A stretch of 64,000 nt of DNA from Plantactinospora endophytica. GTDB lineage: Bacteria; Actinomycetota; Actinomycetes; Mycobacteriales; Micromonosporaceae. The translations under genes were made by a program, and so were the position numbers. Shown here piece after piece: positions 12,001 to 21,064 of the stretch (within the stretch, counting starts at the first letter, position 1; each line of letters opens with the position of its first letter). The stretch lies in contig NZ_BONW01000042.1 in NCBI RefSeq assembly GCF_016862915.1, forward strand, positions 1-64,000, given 5' to 3'. The notes under the pieces were generated by a model. That model ran no database searches, had not been told where the DNA came from, and saw only the letters and a program-made list of their open reading frames with translations.

Positions 12001-14242
12001 GCCCGTACGCGTTGACCACCAGCGCGTCCGGGTGCCGGTCCCGCCAGCCGTGCAGGGCGTGCCCGTGCAGCGCCTCGCCGCCGAGCACCAGGCAACCGGT
12101 CGGGGACGCCTCGTCCGGCAGCGCGTCCAGCAGTTCGAGGTGGCTCGGAGTGAACTTGGCGAACGTCACCGGCCCGGCCGCGCGTACCCCGTCCTCGGTG
12201 AGTTCCCCGACGCGTACGCTGCCGCCGGCGACCAGCGGGGTGAACAGGGCGGTGACGGTCAGGTCGAAGGAGACCGGCGAGTGCAGCAGGGAACGGCCGG
12301 CCGCCGCCGGGTACGCCTCGCGGGCCCGGAGCAGGTAGCGGGCCAGCGAGCGGTGTTCCACCGTCACGCCCTTGGGGCGTCCGGTCGAGCCGGAGGTGTA
12401 GATCAGGTACGCCGGATGTGCGTCCCGCAGCGGAACACCGCGCTCGGCGTCGGTCACCGGACCGGCCGGTACGGCGTCGAGCAGCGCGCGTACGTCGGGG
12501 GCGTCGAGGGCGACGGTCGGCACGTCGCCGAGCCGGGACGCGTACGCCGTACTGGTGACGGCCAGCACCGGGCGGGCGTCGTCGCACATCAGGGCGATCC
12601 GGTCGGCCGGCAGCGCGGGGTCGATCGGCAGGTACGCGGCACCGGACCGGAGTACGCCGAGCAGCGCCACCACCAGGTCGACGCTGCGCGGCATCGCCAC
12701 CGCCACGTACGCCTCGGCGGCGGCGCCCCGCCCGATCAGGTACCGGGCCAGCCGGTCGGCCCGGTCGTCCAGTTCGGCGTAGCTGAGCGCGCCGTGCTCG
12801 TCGGCCACCGCCACCGCGTCCGGGGTGGCCCGGGCCTGCGCGGCGAACAGCTCCGGCAGGGTGGTCGCCGGAACCTCGGTGACCGGCCCGGTGCCGGCGG
12901 CGAGCAGCGCGGCACGGTCGGCGGCCGGGGTGACGGCGCTGCGCCCGACCGGACGGCCCGGGTCGGCGACGAGTTCGTCGAGCAGGTGGAGGAAGCCGTC
13001 CCGGTGCCGCCGGACCAGCTCCGGCGGGTAGAGGGCCGGGTTCGCGTCGACGTCGACCCGGATGCCGCTGGCCGCGTCCGGGGTGCCGTAGACGTGCACG
13101 GAGAGGTCCTTGACCCGGCCGGTGGAGAGCTGCCGGGCGACGGCGTCGAACTCGCCGAACCGGAGGCCCTGGTCGAAGGTGACCAGGTTGACCACCGGGC
13201 CGGTGATGGCGGCGTCGCCGGAGCGGCCGAGCGCGGCGTGCAGCTCCTCGGCCCGGTACCGCTGGTGCCGGACCGCCCGGCGCAGCGCCTCGGCGGTGTG
13301 CCGGACCAGGCTGTCGAAGGGTGCCGAGACCGAGCCGGCCAGCCGCAGCGGCACCTCGTTGGAGACCATCGCCGGGGTGCCGAGTTCGGCGGCGCCGGTG
13401 CGGGCCGCGACCGGCAGGCCGAGCACCACGTCGTCGGTCGCGGTGATCCGCTGCACGTAGCCGGCGAAGGCGGCGGTGACGACCGTGCTCCAGTTGGTAC
13501 CGGTGGACCGGGCCGCCTCGCGAAGCCGGCGTACCCGGTCCGGGTCGAGCCACACGGTGGCCCGCAGGTCGCTGTGCCCGGGCGGGGCGGCGACCGGGGC
13601 GAGTCGGCTCGGCTCGCCGACGTCGGCCAGGGTGGCCAGCCAGTACGCGCGGTCGCGGTCGTACCGGGCCGAGCCACGGTAGACGGCGTCGCTGGCGAGT
13701 ACCTCGGCCAGTGCGCCGAACCGGCTGGCCGGCGGCTCGGCACCGGCCAGCAGCGCGGTGTAGATCTCGGCCACCCGGCGCAGGTACAGCGTCTGCCCCC
13801 AGCCGTCCAGCAGGATGTGGTGGTAGCGCAGGTAGAAGACGCTGCGGGTGGGGCTCACCGTCAGCAGTGCGTGCCGGTACAGCTCGCCGCCGGCCAGCTC
13901 GGTCGGGGTGGCGAGGTCGGTCCGCATCCAGTCCTCGGCGGCGGTGCCGGGGTCGGGGGCGTCCCGCAGGTCGACGATCCGCAGCGGCTCCGTGGGCGCG
14001 GCCGGGAAGTCCTGCCACGGCTCGCCGTCCTCGGCGCGGAACCGGGCCCGCAGCGCCGGGGTCTCGGCCAGCGCCCGGGCGACGGCCCGGCCGAGCAGCT
14101 CCGGGTCGGGTCGGCCGGGCAGGTCGACACAGACCCCGCAGTGGTAGAGGGGTTCGCCGGGCTGGAGCTGCTGTGCCACCCAGACGCCGCGCTGGGCGGC
14201 GGAGAGAGCCTGCCGGGTGGGTGGGCGGTCGACCATGGTCAC
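38..14242 (-). CDS. Four-module NRPS (C-A-T, C-A-T, C-A-T, C-A-T-E), lipopeptide-initiating
   Basis: Modular peptide synthetase of 4734 aa, cytoplasmic. Domains by motif: C1 (HHILLDG near residue 143), A1 ([10 protein letters not shown] near 614), T1 (LGGHSLL near 997), C2 (HHVAGDG near 1182), A2 (near 1692), T2 (near 2067), C3 (HHIAADG near 2257), A3 (near 2752), T3 (near 3146), C4 (HHVAADG near 3334), A4 (near 3807), T4 (LGGDSIL near 4184) and a C-terminal epimerization domain (HHLAVDG then VSW, near 4381, with later DLEGHGR and NYLGR). Pocket residues read by eye: A1 DLTKVGAVNK (Asp/Asn-like), A2 DASTVAAVDK (one change from a Tyr code), A3 DFWNIGMVHK (the classical Thr code), A4 DVLKVGAVNK (unassigned). 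No thioesterase is present, so the chain passes to the next subunit. C1 is probably an acyl-accepting starter domain, given the upstream FAAL and ACP. Start is GTG at 14242 with AGGAGAG upstream; an ATG two codons later is an alternative. Confidence 0.97.
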   Translation of the reverse strand: MTMVDRPPTRQALSAAQRGVWVAQQLQPGEPLYHCGVCVDLPGRPDPELLGRAVARALAETPALRARFRAEDGEPWQDFPAAPTEPLRIVDLRDAPDPGTAAEDWMRTDLATPTELAGGELYRHALLTVSPTRSVFYLRYHHILLDGWGQTLYLRRVAEIYTALLAGAEPPASRFGALAEVLASDAVYRGSARYDRDRAYWLATLADVGEPSRLAPVAAPPGHSDLRATVWLDPDRVRRLREAARSTGTNWSTVVTAAFAGYVQRITATDDVVLGLPVAARTGAAELGTPAMVSNEVPLRLAGSVSAPFDSLVRHTAEALRRAVRHQRYRAEELHAALGRSGDAAITGPVVNLVTFDQGLRFGEFDAVARQLSTGRVKDLSVHVYGTPDAASGIRVDVDANPALYPPELVRRHRDGFLHLLDELVADPGRPVGRSAVTPAADRAALLAAGTGPVTEVPATTLPELFAAQARATPDAVAVADEHGALSYAELDDRADRLARYLIGRGAAAEAYVAVAMPRSVDLVVALLGVLRSGAAYLPIDPALPADRIALMCDDARPVLAVTSTAYASRLGDVPTVALDAPDVRALLDAVPAGPVTDAERGVPLRDAHPAYLIYTSGSTGRPKGVTVEHRSLARYLLRAREAYPAAAGRSLLHSPVSFDLTVTALFTPLVAGGSVRVGELTEDGVRAAGPVTFAKFTPSHLELLDALPDEASPTGCLVLGGEALHGHALHGWRDRHPDALVVNAYGPTEATVNCLDHRIEPGSPLPAGPVPIGRPFAGARAYVLDAGLHPLPEGIAGELYIAGTVLARGYRHRPGLTAERFVADPFGPPGARMYRTGDLARWTAGGVLEFAGRADEQVKVRGHRIEPGEIAAALRAEPEVAAAVVVLREDQAGDPRLVGYVTAADGARPDPAALRDALARTLPDYMVPAAVVLLDEIPLSAHGKVDRRRLPAPSYATEQVDRSPRTGTEEILVGLFGEVLGLDRVGVHDDFFALGGHSLLATRLAGRVRATFGVDLSIRQLFDTPTVAEVAALLARGGTALPRCAPVHRPDPMPASFAQERWWFLDRIDETNATYNIPAALRLTGDLDTDALRQALRDVTDRHEALRTVLVGEAGDLQQVIRAPGDDVAPLTVREVTESELDEQLGEAVRYRYDLGADLPLRATLFRLGPAEHVLLLLVHHVAGDGWSMERLVGDLASGYAARRSGSAPGWRPLPVQYADYTLWQRQVLGAEGDPDSPMARQLAFWQTVLVDVPEELALPADRPRPPVASRTGRRLEVGLPADVHAGVDRLARSTRTSVFMVLQAALATLLTRLGAGTDIPIGSPVAGRVDDTLEDLVGVFVNTVVLRTDTSGDPTFTELLDRVRETDLQAYAHQDIPFERLVDVLRPQRSLARHPLFQVMLSYQNTFRHDGLRAVGELTGLAVDLLDTDTGGAEFDLSIDLGEEFTPDGSPAGITGGVRYAADLFDPETALGLVDRLERVLRQVVADPSLRLDDIDVSDEDERDRVLRGWNDTDADLPAQTWPAMFEAQVRRTPDRPAVESGDVTLDYTALNERANRLARRLVRAGVAPETVVAVALPRSVDLIAGLLAIVKAGGAYLPIEPDYPAERIRTVLADASPVALLTDRATAARLPDTGTAVLLLDEEPSGADASSAGSRPDEPSAADAGADLTDDDRRATLRPEHPAYVIYTSGSTGRPKGVLVSHVGLASLVGTQVPAFGVDEHSRVLQFASVGFDASVSEICMALLSGATLVVPDADERAPGEPLARYLTERAITHATLPPAALSAMSPADVPARLTIVVAGEASTPDLIRTWAAGRVMFNAYGPSETTVDATSWRCAPDLGAVVPIGRPSLNTRAYVLDDRLRPVPVGAPGELYVAGAGLARGYLDQPGLTAQRFVADPFGPPGTRLYRTGDRVRRHRGGELEFLGRADDQVKLRGFRIELGEIEAALTAHEAVRQAVVLLREDRPGDKRLVAYLVADTPAPEAAVLRAHLARFLPEHMLPAAYVPLDALPTNFSGKVDRRALPAPEERAAEGRVASTPQEEILCGLFAEVLGVPSVGPEDNFFELGGHSLLGTSLASRVRAMFQAEITIRQLFRTPTPAGLASVLTAPGGSARPRLAPVSRPDRLPLSFAQRRLWFLHRLEENTSPYNMPLALDLTGPVSRVALEAALADVVARHESLRTVFPEDADGPYQHVLDVEAARPALALEVTTDEALPDRIAEASRHRFDLASELPLVARLFQVAPNRHTLLILMHHIAADGWSVPLLARDLATAYAARRQDTAPEQPPLPVQYADYTLWQHAVLGDERQPGSPAAAQLDYWRTALAGLPEQLDLPADRPRPAISSYQGQRIGFTLPADLHQGLRELARTQHATLFMVVQAALATVLYRLGAGPDIPIGSPIAGRVDDAAEDLVGFFVNTLVLRNDLSGNPTFTELLARVRETDLAAYGQQDLPFERLVEVLSPERSMGRHPLFQVALAFDNSDQDVAAERVGRLMGLTVRPRDVGTGAAKFDLLFGVRERRDAAGAPAGLEGALQFSTDLYDRSAAERMVACLTRVLRAVVDDPTGTVADLDILGAAGRDEVLRWGDAVDAAPAPRTLVEAFAEQARRDPDAVAVVSGTEQLSYVDLDLRSNRLARLLIGHGVGPESLVVLAVPRSADLVVALLAVVKAGGVYVPVDPDYPAERIRLIVGDAQPVLVLAAAGTASLLPATGAPVVVLDETDLGGFSDTPVEDTERVRPLRPEHPAYVIYTSGSTGRPKGVVVTHANVERLFTMTDRRFGFDASDVWTLFHSYAFDFSVWELWGALRYGGRLVVVSHADSRDPAAFRRLLARERVTVLNQTPAAFAELMRADAELPVDGPDGPLALRYVIFGGEALDLARLRPWLDRHPDRPQLVNMYGITETTVHVTELTVDRRVADGARARSLVGRPITDLSLRVLDDRLRPVPVGVGGEIYVGGAGVARGYLNRPELSAVRFVADPYGPPGSRLYRSGDLGRWTPDGNLEYLGRADSQVKIRGFRIELGEIEAVLGAHPQVAQAVVVVRADPSGDRRLVAYVVAAGTAPDPAALREYAGRHLPSHMVPAAVVPLPVLPRTAHGKLDQSALPDPDYQTGRAARPPRSPQEAMLCEIFADVLGVASVGIDDNFFALGGHSLLANRLVSRIRSTLSAELSIRQVFETPTVVGLADALGQAGTARPPVERVATRPARLPLSHAQQRLWFVHHLNGPNGNDNISTALRLTGDLDHEALLAALRDVAERHEPLRTVIAEDAEGPHQVIVPAAVAVPRLEPTPIDPESLSQTLATLARHEFDLLREPPLRVRLLATGAREFVLVLVVHHVAADGWSMPLLASDLTRAYVARCAGGTPAWSVLPVSYLDYVLWQRELLGTEDDPGSGLSRQLAFWRDRLTDLPTELALPVDRARPVVGSQRGGEVGFAVDPALHAGLTGLARGSQATLFMVLQAGLVGLLSRLGAGEDIPIGTPSAGRSDAGLEELVGFFVNSLVLRSDAAGDPSFTELVGRVREVDLAAFGNQDVPFERLVELVNPERSLARHPLFQVMLNLDGAQHQAALEALAELPDLTVRHERIPIGAGKFDLSFSLLEHSAEDGAPAGLTGRLTFNRDLFDEATVQALADRYVRLLAYVVGDPERRLSEVPLLTAVEEDRVLRRWNATERQVPARTAPDRFAELARQHPRRTALEHDGEQLGYAELNARANRLAHWLIRQGVGAEDLVALRMPRSADLVAAILGVQKAGAAYLPIDPELPTERIEFILDDARPVLVLDVLPELHTEPEHDPEPGRSALGHAAYVIYTSGSTGTPKAVVSTHAGLGNLALLAAEHGVTADSRVLQFASFSFDVSVLEMWTALLTGATLVLVPERLRVADLPLTDFLTRERITYAKLPAAVVAALPAEARLPESVSTLVVGGESPSRALVERWSAGRRLVNAYGPTECTVNATASDPLDGSGAAPIGRPLANTRTYVLDAALRPVPPGVVGELYLAGPGLARGYLHRPALTAQRFVGCPYGPPGQRMYRTGDLARWTESGELVFAGRADEQVKLRGFRIEPGEVEQALTGHPSVRQSAVLVREDRPGLRQLVGYVVPATGLDCDPAELRRHLAARLPGYMVPAAVVPVEALPLTRNGKLDRQALPVPDYGRAATRQAPRGPQEQLLCELFADVLHLPEVGVDDGFFQLGGDSILSIDLVARSRRAGLEISVRDVFEHQTVAALSRVVAGRSTESPAGVGTEPDVPTGEVPLTPIVARFAERATPDMLFSQSQVLRVPADTGEAPLAAALAALVNRHDALRTRLTVTDGRWSLTIPESGELPPDPLLRRVDVGDADDEAYADVLRAEGIAARARLDARRGVLLQAVWFDRGAERSGYLLLVVHHLAVDGVSWRILLPDLAEAYLSVSAGQQVRLPAVRTSYRRWAQLLEGQATEPVRQAEAQWWRQALTPPSVRPGDRDLGPADTYASARRLTRHLPAGTTGPVLSTVPALYQAGVNDVLLTALLMAILQEQGTDDGSVLVDLEGHGRDESLAAGLDLSRTVGWFTSLYPVRLDPGSGAGADVWAGGPATGGLLKHVKELLRAVPGNGLGHGLLRYLDPGSRAEFADLPRPRVGFNYLGRIAVPDGADWAVVPGLDTGTDQDPTLPLAHVVEVNAATRDTDAGPELTAVWTWAPGAIDEERVDRLAGYWFRALEVLVAHAERPGAGGLTPSDVALSTIDQSEIDEFERELQAEWESSR

Positions 14243-14342
14243 GGTGCACTCTCCTGATGTCGCGGTGTGCGGCCCGGAGTCCGGGCCGTACGGGTGCGGG
14301 CGCTACGCGCGGACGAGGACGGCGATGCTCCGCCGGGACTTC

Positions 14343-14630
14343 TCAACCGGCGTCCGTGCCCGGCTCGTGCGCCCCGGCGAGGTAGGCGACCAGGCCGTCG
14401 ACCGTGGGGTACTCCCAGAGCAGGTCCGAGTCGAGTTCGCGGTGCAGCAGGTCCTCGACCTCGGCGACCAGGGCCACCGCGGAGATCGAGTCGAGCCCGT
14501 GGTCGGCCAGCGGCCGGTCGGCGGGCACCTGCTGCGGCGGGACGTCGAGCAGGGCGGCGGCGCGGGCCAGGACGAACGTCCGCAGCTCGTCGGCGGGGAT
14601 CGGCAGCCCGGCCCGCAGGTCGCCGGTCAT
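14343..14630 (-). CDS. Acyl carrier protein (lipoinitiation)
   Basis: Free-standing carrier protein of 95 aa. The phosphopantetheine attachment site is the GLDS motif, with Ser48 as the attachment residue, inside the usual four-helix carrier fold ending in a LxxYLAG helix. It sits between the fatty acyl-AMP ligase and the NRPS. Its ATG shares one base with the stop of the ligase (TGATG), showing tight coupling. The inferred role is to receive the acyl group activated by the ligase and present it to the first condensation domain of the NRPS. A longer in-frame start exists upstream inside the ligase gene, but the ATG at 14630 gives the normal length for this family. Confidence 0.93.
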   Translation of the reverse strand: MTGDLRAGLPIPADELRTFVLARAAALLDVPPQQVPADRPLADHGLDSISAVALVAEVEDLLHRELDSDLLWEYPTVDGLVAYLAGAHEPGTDAG

Positions 14631-16435
14631 CACACCAGCTCCGGGCGGCGGGCGGCGGTGGTCTGCACCGGCACCAGGTCGCGCCACCGGGCGTCGACCT
14701 CGACGTGCTCGGCGGTCAGCTCGCCGTTGCGGACGAGTTCGCGCATCGCGGTCCGCTCGATCTTGCCGCTGGTGGTACGCCGGACACCGCCGCGACGCAG
14801 CAGGATCACCGCACAGGCGCCGACGCCGAACTCGCGGGCGACGGTGTGCCGGATCTCGCCGGCCAGCCGGGCGAGGCCGGGCCGGTCCCGGGGGTCGGTC
14901 ACCTCGTGCACCACGACCAGCAGGTCGTCGCCGCTGCTGTCCGGTTCGGCGAGGGTGAAGACGGCACCGACGTTGCCGAGGCCCGGATGCCGGCCGCGCA
15001 ACTCGTGCTCGACGTCCTGCGGGTACAGGTTCCGGCCGTGGATGATCATCATCTCCTTGATCCGTCCGGTGACGTACAGCTCGCCGTCGTGCACGGTGCC
15101 CAGGTCACCGGTACGCAGGTAGCCCGCGTCGCCGTCGGCGGTGACCGCGCCGAGCACCTGGGCCGTCGCCTCCGGCCGGCGCCAGTACCCCGACGTGACG
15201 CTCGGCCCGCGCAGCCAGATCTCGCCGACCCGGCCCGGTTCCAGCACCGCCCGGGTCGCCGGGTCGACGATCCGCACGTCGTACTCGGGTGCGGTGCCGT
15301 TGCTGGGCAGTTCCCGGATGCCGGCGTCACCGGACGCCGGCCGGAACCGGTGCCCGGCGAGCTGTGCGGCGTCCACCCGGGCGACGCCGAGCGGCCGGGG
15401 CGGGGCACCGGAGACGAACACGGTCGCCTCGGCCAGCCCGTAGCAGGGGCAGCAGGCGTCGGCGGAGAACCCGGCCGGGGCGAACCGCCGGGCGAAGCCG
15501 CGCATGGTCGCGACCCGGACCGGCTCGGAGCCGTTCACCGCGTACTTCCAGCGGGACAGGTCGAGCCCGGCGATCTGCTCGTCGCTGATCCGCTCGACGC
15601 AGTAGTCGTAGGCGAAGTTGGGCGCCGGCGACCAGCCGATGTCGTACTTGTCGATCATCGTGAGCCAGGCCAGCGGGCGCTTGAGGAAGCTGACCGGTTC
15701 CATCAGCACGCAGGTGCTGCCGGCGAAGAGCGCCGGCAGGGTCTGCGCCATCAGCCCCATGTCGTGGTAGTGCGGGGCCCAGCCGCCGAACCGCAGGCCC
15801 GCCGGCACCCGCAGGGTCTCCAGCAGCGTGGCGGTGTTGTGCAGCAGGTTGCCGTGGGTCACCATCACGCCCTTGGGGTCGCCGGTCGACCCCGAGGTGT
15901 ACTGCAACAGGGCGAGGGTGCCGGCGTGCACCGACGGCGGCTGCCAGCTTCCCGGGTCGGTGCCGACCTCGCCGTCGGTGGCCAGAATCTCCAGCTCGGC
16001 GAGCGGGCCGGCCGCAGCGAACTCGCGGACGGTGGCCAGGTGCGCGGTCTCGGTGAGTACGGCCGCCACCTCGGCGTCGGCGGCGATGCCGCGCACCCGG
16101 CGCTGCTCGTGCCGGTACCGCCCGGGCAGCGGGGCGGGTACGGCGACCATGCCCGCGTACAGGCAGCCGAGGAAGCCCACGATGAACCGGACCGGTGAGT
16201 AGAGCAGCAGTACCCGGGAACCGACCGGGCAGCGCTCGCGCAGCCAGACCGCCACCGCGCGGGCCTGCTCGTCGAGTTCGGCATAGCTCAGCCGCTCGTC
16301 CCGGCGCTCGCCGGGATCCTCGACCCAGATCAACGCGTCCGACGACGGCCGACGAGCCGCCCAGCGGCGCACCGCCTCGATCGCGTCCGGCAGTTCGCGG
16401 ATGCCTGTTCCGCCGCTCTCGCCGTCCACTGTCAT
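14630..16435 (-). CDS. Fatty acyl-AMP ligase (FAAL-type)
   Basis: Adenylate-forming enzyme of 601 aa that activates a fatty acid as acyl-AMP and is expected to load it on the adjacent ACP rather than on CoA. The ATP-binding motif TSGSTGDPKG is near residue 183. Further motifs are HYHDMGL, the NGSEPVR segment, the YGLAEATVF loop and the C-terminal LRTGDLG and TSGKIERT region with the catalytic lysine. HYHDMGL and NGSEPVR are typical of the FAAL/FadD32 group rather than of amino-acid A domains. ATG at 16435 is preceded by GGGGAGAG at good spacing, so the 47-residue upstream extension is rejected. First gene of the operon with ACP and NRPS, and thus the lipid-initiation enzyme. The acyl chain itself cannot be predicted from the sequence. 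Confidence 0.93.
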   Translation of the reverse strand: MTVDGESGGTGIRELPDAIEAVRRWAARRPSSDALIWVEDPGERRDERLSYAELDEQARAVAVWLRERCPVGSRVLLLYSPVRFIVGFLGCLYAGMVAVPAPLPGRYRHEQRRVRGIAADAEVAAVLTETAHLATVREFAAAGPLAELEILATDGEVGTDPGSWQPPSVHAGTLALLQYTSGSTGDPKGVMVTHGNLLHNTATLLETLRVPAGLRFGGWAPHYHDMGLMAQTLPALFAGSTCVLMEPVSFLKRPLAWLTMIDKYDIGWSPAPNFAYDYCVERISDEQIAGLDLSRWKYAVNGSEPVRVATMRGFARRFAPAGFSADACCPCYGLAEATVFVSGAPPRPLGVARVDAAQLAGHRFRPASGDAGIRELPSNGTAPEYDVRIVDPATRAVLEPGRVGEIWLRGPSVTSGYWRRPEATAQVLGAVTADGDAGYLRTGDLGTVHDGELYVTGRIKEMMIIHGRNLYPQDVEHELRGRHPGLGNVGAVFTLAEPDSSGDDLLVVVHEVTDPRDRPGLARLAGEIRHTVAREFGVGACAVILLRRGGVRRTTSGKIERTAMRELVRNGELTAEHVEVDARWRDLVPVQTTAARRPELV

Positions 16436-17019
16436 CTGTGCTCTCCCCGCCGTGGTAGTGCCGGACCGGGCCGAGCGCCCGCGTGCCCGAATGGCGCGCG
16501 CGTATCCGGCAGACAATGCCATTCGTCGACGTTCGGCAGCGCCACCGTAACGAGCAGCGATGGAGGGGTCAAGCAATCTTTCGAGTAGCCGAAAAGGCTA
16601 ACGTCAGAGGGGTGGCGAGATTTGGAGAGGTGGCGACAATATCGTCCTGCGTCTTTCACCCGACGCTGAAACAGGATGACCACGACAACCCTCGCTGCTA
16701 GCGTACGGGAGGCTGTGAGCTGGGTCTTTGCCTTGCATCGGCGCAGTTTCACGGTAAGCGGAGCACCGCAGGCGCTGTTTTGGACGAGGCTTAAAAACCG
16801 CCGTCACGGGTCCATTTCGAAAGGACGACCACACGCGGTCGCGCGACGGGAAGAAGAACTGACGACCGAATCCGCCGCCGTCGGGACGCCGATGCCGGAC
16901 GACCTGTCGGCGGGCATACGAAAACGGTGCCGACCATCGCTTCGACAGTACGGACTTCCGGAGGTTCACCGCATGCCCGAGCACCTGAGTGGATACCGAC
17001 CCCGACGGGAGGCCCGGTC
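16436..17019. promoter_or_regulatory. Divergent promoter region between NRPS and deoxysugar operons
   Basis: 584 bp without a credible gene, visibly richer in A/T than its flanks. It must hold the promoters for the leftward FAAL-ACP-NRPS operon and the rightward sugar operon. Visible structure: a small inverted repeat tagccgaaaaggcta (16586-16600) and a near-perfect direct repeat (16607-16618 and 16625-16636). The SARP encoded about 4 kb away is a reasonable candidate regulator, but I could not identify a canonical SARP heptamer array with 11-bp or 22-bp spacing. Short open frames here lack start signals and codon bias. Confidence 0.6.
16607..16636. repeat. 12-bp direct repeat, possible operator
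   Basis: gaggggtggcga (16607-16618) is repeated as gagaggtggcga (16625-16636), 11 of 12 bases identical and offset by 18 bp. It lies in the divergent NRPS/sugar promoter region next to the small hairpin at 16586-16600. Direct repeats are the binding mode of SARP and some other activators, although their usual spacing is 11 or 22 bp, so the assignment is only a suggestion. Confidence 0.4.
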
Positions 17020-17634
17020 ATGAAGATCATCCCGGGCGAGCTGCCGGGCATGTTCCGGCTACAGCCGGAGCACCTGGAGGACCGGCGGGGCCGCTTCTTC
17101 GAGGCGTGGCGCTCCGACGAGCTGGCCGAGGCGGCCGGCCGGCGGTTCGAGGTACGGCAGGTGAACTTCTCCATCTCCCGGCGCAACACGCTGCGCGGCA
17201 TCCACGGCACGCTGACCCCGCCCGGCCAGGCGAAACTGGTCACCTGTGTCCGGGGCACCGTGCTCGACGTGGTGGTCGACATGCGGATCGGCTCGCCGAC
17301 CTACGGCCGGTACGCGACCACGGTGCAGGACGCCGAGTCGGGCCTCGCGGTCTACATGGCCGAGGGCCTGGGCCACGCCTTCCTGGCGCTCACCGACGAC
17401 GTCTGCATGAACTACCTCTGCTCCACCGAGTACGTCCCCGGAACCATGGTGGACGTGCAGGCGCTCGATCCCGAGATCGGCATCCCGTGGAACCTGACCG
17501 CCCCGCCGGTGATGTCCGACAAGGACGCCGCCGCACCCACGCTGGCCGAGGCCGCCGCCGCCGGGCTGCTGCCCACGTACGAGGACTGCCTCGCGCTGCC
17601 CGACCCCGGGCGTACCCCCGTCGGGCAGGGCTGA
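17020..17634 (+). CDS. dTDP-4-keto-6-deoxyhexose 3,5- or 5-epimerase (RmlC/EvaD family)
   Basis: Cupin-fold sugar-nucleotide epimerase of 204 aa. The RmlC active-site pattern is intact: RGIHG with His62, Lys72 in GQAKL, His119 in GLGHAF and the acid Tyr132 in CMNYLCS. The GxL/GxLTPPGQ loop and the ALDP ending resemble the EvaD/EryBVII/OleL-type enzymes of antibiotic deoxysugar pathways more than housekeeping RmlC. It would convert a D-configured 4-keto sugar into the L-series. ATG at 17020 has GGGAGG upstream; a GTG 31 codons further upstream lacks support. First gene of a tight four-gene sugar operon, with the next ATG 2 bp after its stop. Whether it acts on C3, C5 or both cannot be told from sequence. 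Confidence 0.9.
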   Translation: MKIIPGELPGMFRLQPEHLEDRRGRFFEAWRSDELAEAAGRRFEVRQVNFSISRRNTLRGIHGTLTPPGQAKLVTCVRGTVLDVVVDMRIGSPTYGRYATTVQDAESGLAVYMAEGLGHAFLALTDDVCMNYLCSTEYVPGTMVDVQALDPEIGIPWNLTAPPVMSDKDAAAPTLAEAAAAGLLPTYEDCLALPDPGRTPVGQG

Positions 17635-17636
17635 CC

Positions 17637-19082
17637 ATGCTCATCGACGCACCCCACCTGGAAGCGCCGGCCTCCGACGACCTGTTCGGGCTGTCGGCGG
17701 CACATCCCGACAGCCCGGTCCTGCCGATGCGGGAGTTCGACGCCTGGCTGGCCGCCCGGGGCCGGACCCAGCAGCACCGGGTCACCCGGATACCGCTGGC
17801 CGACATGGCCGGCTGGCAGAGCGAACCGGAGACCGGCAACCTGGTGCACGACAGCGGCCGGTTCTTCTCCATCGAGGGCCTGGACGTCTGGACGGACCGG
17901 ACCTGGGCCGGGCACTGGCAGCAGCCGATCATCGTGCAGCCCGAGGTCGGCGTGCTCGGCATCCTGGTACGCCGGATCGACGGCGTACCGCACCTGCTGA
18001 TGCAGGCGAAGATGGAACCGGGCAACGTCAACGGCATCCAGCTCTCCCCGACCGTGCAGGCCACCTGGAGCAACTACACCGGGGTGCACGGCGGGCGGGA
18101 CGTGCCGTACCTGAACCACTTCCTCGGCCCCGGCGCCGGGCGCACCGTCGTCGACGTGCTCCAGTCCGAGCAGACCGCGTGGTACCTGCACAAGCGCAAC
18201 CGCAACATGATCGTCGAGGTGACCGGCCCGGTCGAGGCCCGGGACGGCTTCTGCTGGCTGACCCTGGGTCAGGTCCGGCGGCTGCTGCACCGCGACCACC
18301 TGGTCAACATGGACGCCCGGACGGTGCTGGCCTGCATCCCGCCGCCCGGCCCGGCCGACGTGGTGCCGACCGCCGACCCGTTCCGGGCCGCGCTGCGCGA
18401 CTCGCTGCGCGGGCGGGGCCGGCCGGAGACGCCGACCCCGGAACTGCTGAGCTGGCTGACCGACATCCGGGCCCGCCGCCGGCTGGTGCAACGCCGGGTA
18501 CCGCTGCACTCGGCGCGGGCGCACGGCTGGCGCTGGCACCCGGACGAGATCGCGCACACCGACGGCAAGTACTTCCGGGTGATCGGCGTGCACGTGCAGG
18601 CCGGCGACCGCGAGGTGCGTTCGTGGAGCCAGCCGCTCATCGAACCGGTCGAGCCGGGCGTGGTGGCGCTGATCGTCAAGCCGGTCGACGGGGTGCTGCA
18701 CGCGCTGGTGCAGGCCCGGATCGACGCGGGCGCGGCGAACGTCGCCGAACTCGCGCCGACGGTGAACTGCCAGCCGGGCAACTACGTCGGGGTGCCGGCC
18801 CCGTTCCGGCCGCCGTTCCTGGACCACGTGCTGGCGGCCGACCCCCGGCGGATCCGGTACGACGTGATGCTCTCCGAGGAGGGCGGACGCTTCTACCACG
18901 CGCACAACCGGTACGTGGTGCTCGAAGCCGATCCGGACTTCGCCACCGCACCCGGCCGCTACCACCGGTGGATGACCCTGCACCAGTTGTCCGGCCTGCT
19001 GCGGCACTACAACTACCTGAACGTCGAGCTGCGCAGCGTACTGGCCGGGGTGCACACCCTGGACGGATTCGGAGGGCTCTGA
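17637..19082 (+). CDS. NDP-hexose 2,3-dehydratase
   Basis: Protein of 481 aa made of two homologous halves, the hallmark of the EvaA/TylX3/OleV/Gra27 family. Each half carries a block of the type (S/D)GRFFSI or DGKYFRV, then WxQPxI, a VDGVxHxLxQA strand and an LxPTVxxxxxNY end (first half about residues 60-175, second about 300-390). It removes the C2 hydroxyl of NDP-4-keto-6-deoxyglucose, giving an unstable 3,4-diketo product that the next gene's ketoreductase must trap. It starts 2 bp after the epimerase stop and overlaps the ketoreductase by one base (TGATG). Its presence shows that the sugar made here is a 2,6-dideoxyhexose or a derivative. Confidence 0.95.
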   Translation: MLIDAPHLEAPASDDLFGLSAAHPDSPVLPMREFDAWLAARGRTQQHRVTRIPLADMAGWQSEPETGNLVHDSGRFFSIEGLDVWTDRTWAGHWQQPIIVQPEVGVLGILVRRIDGVPHLLMQAKMEPGNVNGIQLSPTVQATWSNYTGVHGGRDVPYLNHFLGPGAGRTVVDVLQSEQTAWYLHKRNRNMIVEVTGPVEARDGFCWLTLGQVRRLLHRDHLVNMDARTVLACIPPPGPADVVPTADPFRAALRDSLRGRGRPETPTPELLSWLTDIRARRRLVQRRVPLHSARAHGWRWHPDEIAHTDGKYFRVIGVHVQAGDREVRSWSQPLIEPVEPGVVALIVKPVDGVLHALVQARIDAGAANVAELAPTVNCQPGNYVGVPAPFRPPFLDHVLAADPRRIRYDVMLSEEGGRFYHAHNRYVVLEADPDFATAPGRYHRWMTLHQLSGLLRHYNYLNVELRSVLAGVHTLDGFGGL

Positions 19083-20098
19083 TGGCCGCCACGGGTTCCC
19101 CACTGCGCTTCGGGATCATGGGCTGCGCCGACATCGCACTGCGCCGGATGCTGCCCGCGCTGGCGGCCGAGGAGTCGGCCGTGGTCACCGCGATCGCCAG
19201 CCGCGATCCGGGCAAGGCCGAGGCGGTCACCAAACGGTTCGGCGGCGAGCCGGTGCACGGGTACGACGCACTGCTCGACCGCGACGACGTGGACGCGGTG
19301 TACCTGCCGCTGCCGGCCGTACTGCACGCCGAGTGGATCGCCCGGGCGCTGCGCGCCGGCAAGCACGTACTCGCCGAGAAGCCGCTCACCACCGACCTCG
19401 ACCAGGCCCGGGAGCTGTTCGCGCTGGCCCGGCGGCAGGGGCTGGTGCTCTACGAGAACTTCATGTTCCTGCGACACTCCCAGCACGCGGCGGTGGCCCG
19501 GATGGTCGCCGACGGCGCGATCGGCGAGCTGCGCGGCTTCGCCGCCACCTTCACCATCCCGCCCAAGCCCGCCGGGGACATCCGCTACCAGCCGGAGGTC
19601 GGCGGCGGTGCCCTCGACGACATCGGCGTCTACCCGGTCCGGGCAGCCCTGCACCACCTGCCCGGCGAGCTGTCGGTCACCGGCGCGGTGCTCCGGGTCG
19701 ACCCGGTCGGCGGGGCGGTGCTCTCCGGCAGCGTACTGCTGCACACCGCCGAGGGCGTGCCGGCGCAGTTGCGGTTCGGCATGGAGCACGCGTACCAGAG
19801 CAGCTACGAACTGGTCGGCAGCACCGGCCGGCTGCTGCTGGACCGCGCCTTCACCCCGCCGCCCAGCCTGGCGCCGGTGGTCCGGATCGACCGCCAGGAC
19901 CATCGGGAGGAGATCACGTTGCCCGCCGACGACCAGTTCCGCAACGTCGTCGTCCTGTTCACCGGCGCGGTGGCGACCGGTGACCTGCTGCCCGAGATCT
20001 CCGCCGGCTCGCTGCGCCAGGCCGAGACGGTGGCCCGGATCAAGGAGTATGCCGTGCGCCGCCCGGCGGTCGCCGTCGGAAAGGGAGTGAACGAGTGA
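19082..20098 (+). CDS. NDP-hexose 3-ketoreductase (Gfo/Idh/MocA family)
   Basis: Oxidoreductase of 338 aa. The N-terminal Rossmann fold shows GIMGCADIA, and the family EKP motif (LAEKPLTT) sits near residue 100, followed by the C-terminal alpha/beta substrate domain with GGGALDDIGVYPV. In deoxysugar pathways OleW/UrdT/LanT-type members reduce the C3 keto group left by the 2,3-dehydratase encoded directly upstream, with which it overlaps by one base. It overlaps rmlA downstream by GTGA. Position and family fit a 3-ketoreductase. The stereochemistry of the product (olivose-like or digitoxose-like) cannot be predicted. Confidence 0.9.
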   Translation: MAATGSPLRFGIMGCADIALRRMLPALAAEESAVVTAIASRDPGKAEAVTKRFGGEPVHGYDALLDRDDVDAVYLPLPAVLHAEWIARALRAGKHVLAEKPLTTDLDQARELFALARRQGLVLYENFMFLRHSQHAAVARMVADGAIGELRGFAATFTIPPKPAGDIRYQPEVGGGALDDIGVYPVRAALHHLPGELSVTGAVLRVDPVGGAVLSGSVLLHTAEGVPAQLRFGMEHAYQSSYELVGSTGRLLLDRAFTPPPSLAPVVRIDRQDHREEITLPADDQFRNVVVLFTGAVATGDLLPEISAGSLRQAETVARIKEYAVRRPAVAVGKGVNE

Positions 20099-20994
20099 AG
20101 GGCATCGTCCTGGCCGGCGGGACCGGCACCCGGCTGCATCCGATCACCATCTCGGTGTCGAAACAACTGCTGCCGGTCGGCGACAAGCCGATGATCTACT
20201 ACCCGCTCTCGGTGCTGATGGCCGCGGGCGTCCAGGAGATCCTGGTGATCACCCGCCCCACCGACCAGCCGCTGTTCCGGACCCTGCTCGGCGACGGCGC
20301 GCACCTGGGGCTGGACATCTCCTACGCCGAGCAGCCGCAGCCCCGGGGCATCGCCGAGGCGCTGCTGCTCGGCGCCGACCACATCGGCGACGACTCGGTC
20401 GCGCTGATCCTCGGCGACAACATCTTCCACGGGCCGTCGTTCTCCCGGCTGCTCCAGCGGGAGGCCGACCAGGTGGACGGCGCCACGCTGTTCGGCTACC
20501 GGGTCCAGGACCCGGAGCGGTACGGAGTCGGCGTGACCGACGCCGACGGCCGGCTGCTGGCGATCGAGGAGAAGCCGGCCCGCCCCCGGTCCAACCGGGC
20601 GATCACCGGCCTCTACCTGTACGACAACGAGGTCGTCGACATCGCCAAGAACATCCAGCCGTCGGCCCGGGGCGAGCTGGAGATCTCGGACGTGAACGCG
20701 GAGTACCTGCGCCGGGGCCGGGCGAAGCTGGTCGACCTCGGCCGTGGGTTCGCCTGGCTGGACACCGGCACCTTCGAGTCACTGGTCCAGGCCGGACAGT
20801 ACGTCCGCACCCTGGAGGAAAGGCAGGGGGTACGGATCGCCTGCCTGGAGGAGCTGGCCCTGCGGATGGGCTTCATCGACGCCGACGCCTGCCACGCGCT
20901 GGGCGCCGCGATGCCCAACTCGGACTACGGCCGGTACGTGATGAACGTCGCCCGGGAACTGACCGGCGACGTCGAGTACCTGCCGGCGGGCTAG
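20095..20994 (+). CDS. rmlA: Glucose-1-phosphate thymidylyltransferase
   Basis: Nucleotidyltransferase of 299 aa that makes dTDP-glucose from dTTP and glucose-1-phosphate, the entry step for the deoxysugar. Signature motifs are LAGGTGTRLHP at the N-terminus, KQLLPVGDKPM, the LGDNIF metal site near residue 110, IEEKPARP and WLDTGT. Length is typical of short-form RmlA. Start is GTG within a GTGA overlap with the upstream stop, with GGGAG 9 bp before. A cluster-borne copy implies dedicated sugar supply, yet its usual partner RmlB (4,6-dehydratase) is not in the window. Confidence 0.96.
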   Translation: MKGIVLAGGTGTRLHPITISVSKQLLPVGDKPMIYYPLSVLMAAGVQEILVITRPTDQPLFRTLLGDGAHLGLDISYAEQPQPRGIAEALLLGADHIGDDSVALILGDNIFHGPSFSRLLQREADQVDGATLFGYRVQDPERYGVGVTDADGRLLAIEEKPARPRSNRAITGLYLYDNEVVDIAKNIQPSARGELEISDVNAEYLRRGRAKLVDLGRGFAWLDTGTFESLVQAGQYVRTLEERQGVRIACLEELALRMGFIDADACHALGAAMPNSDYGRYVMNVARELTGDVEYLPAG

Positions 20995-21064
20995 GCCGGG
21001 ATCGGCGACGACCGAAAGGCGCAGCACTGTCGGCGAAGACGCACTGTCACGGGGTGACATAGCA

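Noticed and set aside
8243-14257. Second plus-strand open frame of about 2000 codons opposite the NRPS
   Set aside because: Same cause: antisense shadow of well-recognised A, C and T domains on the minus strand.
16604-16984. Minus-strand frame of 126 codons in the divergent cluster promoter region
   Set aside because: No ribosome-binding site, poor codon bias, no recognisable domain, and it covers the space needed for promoters.
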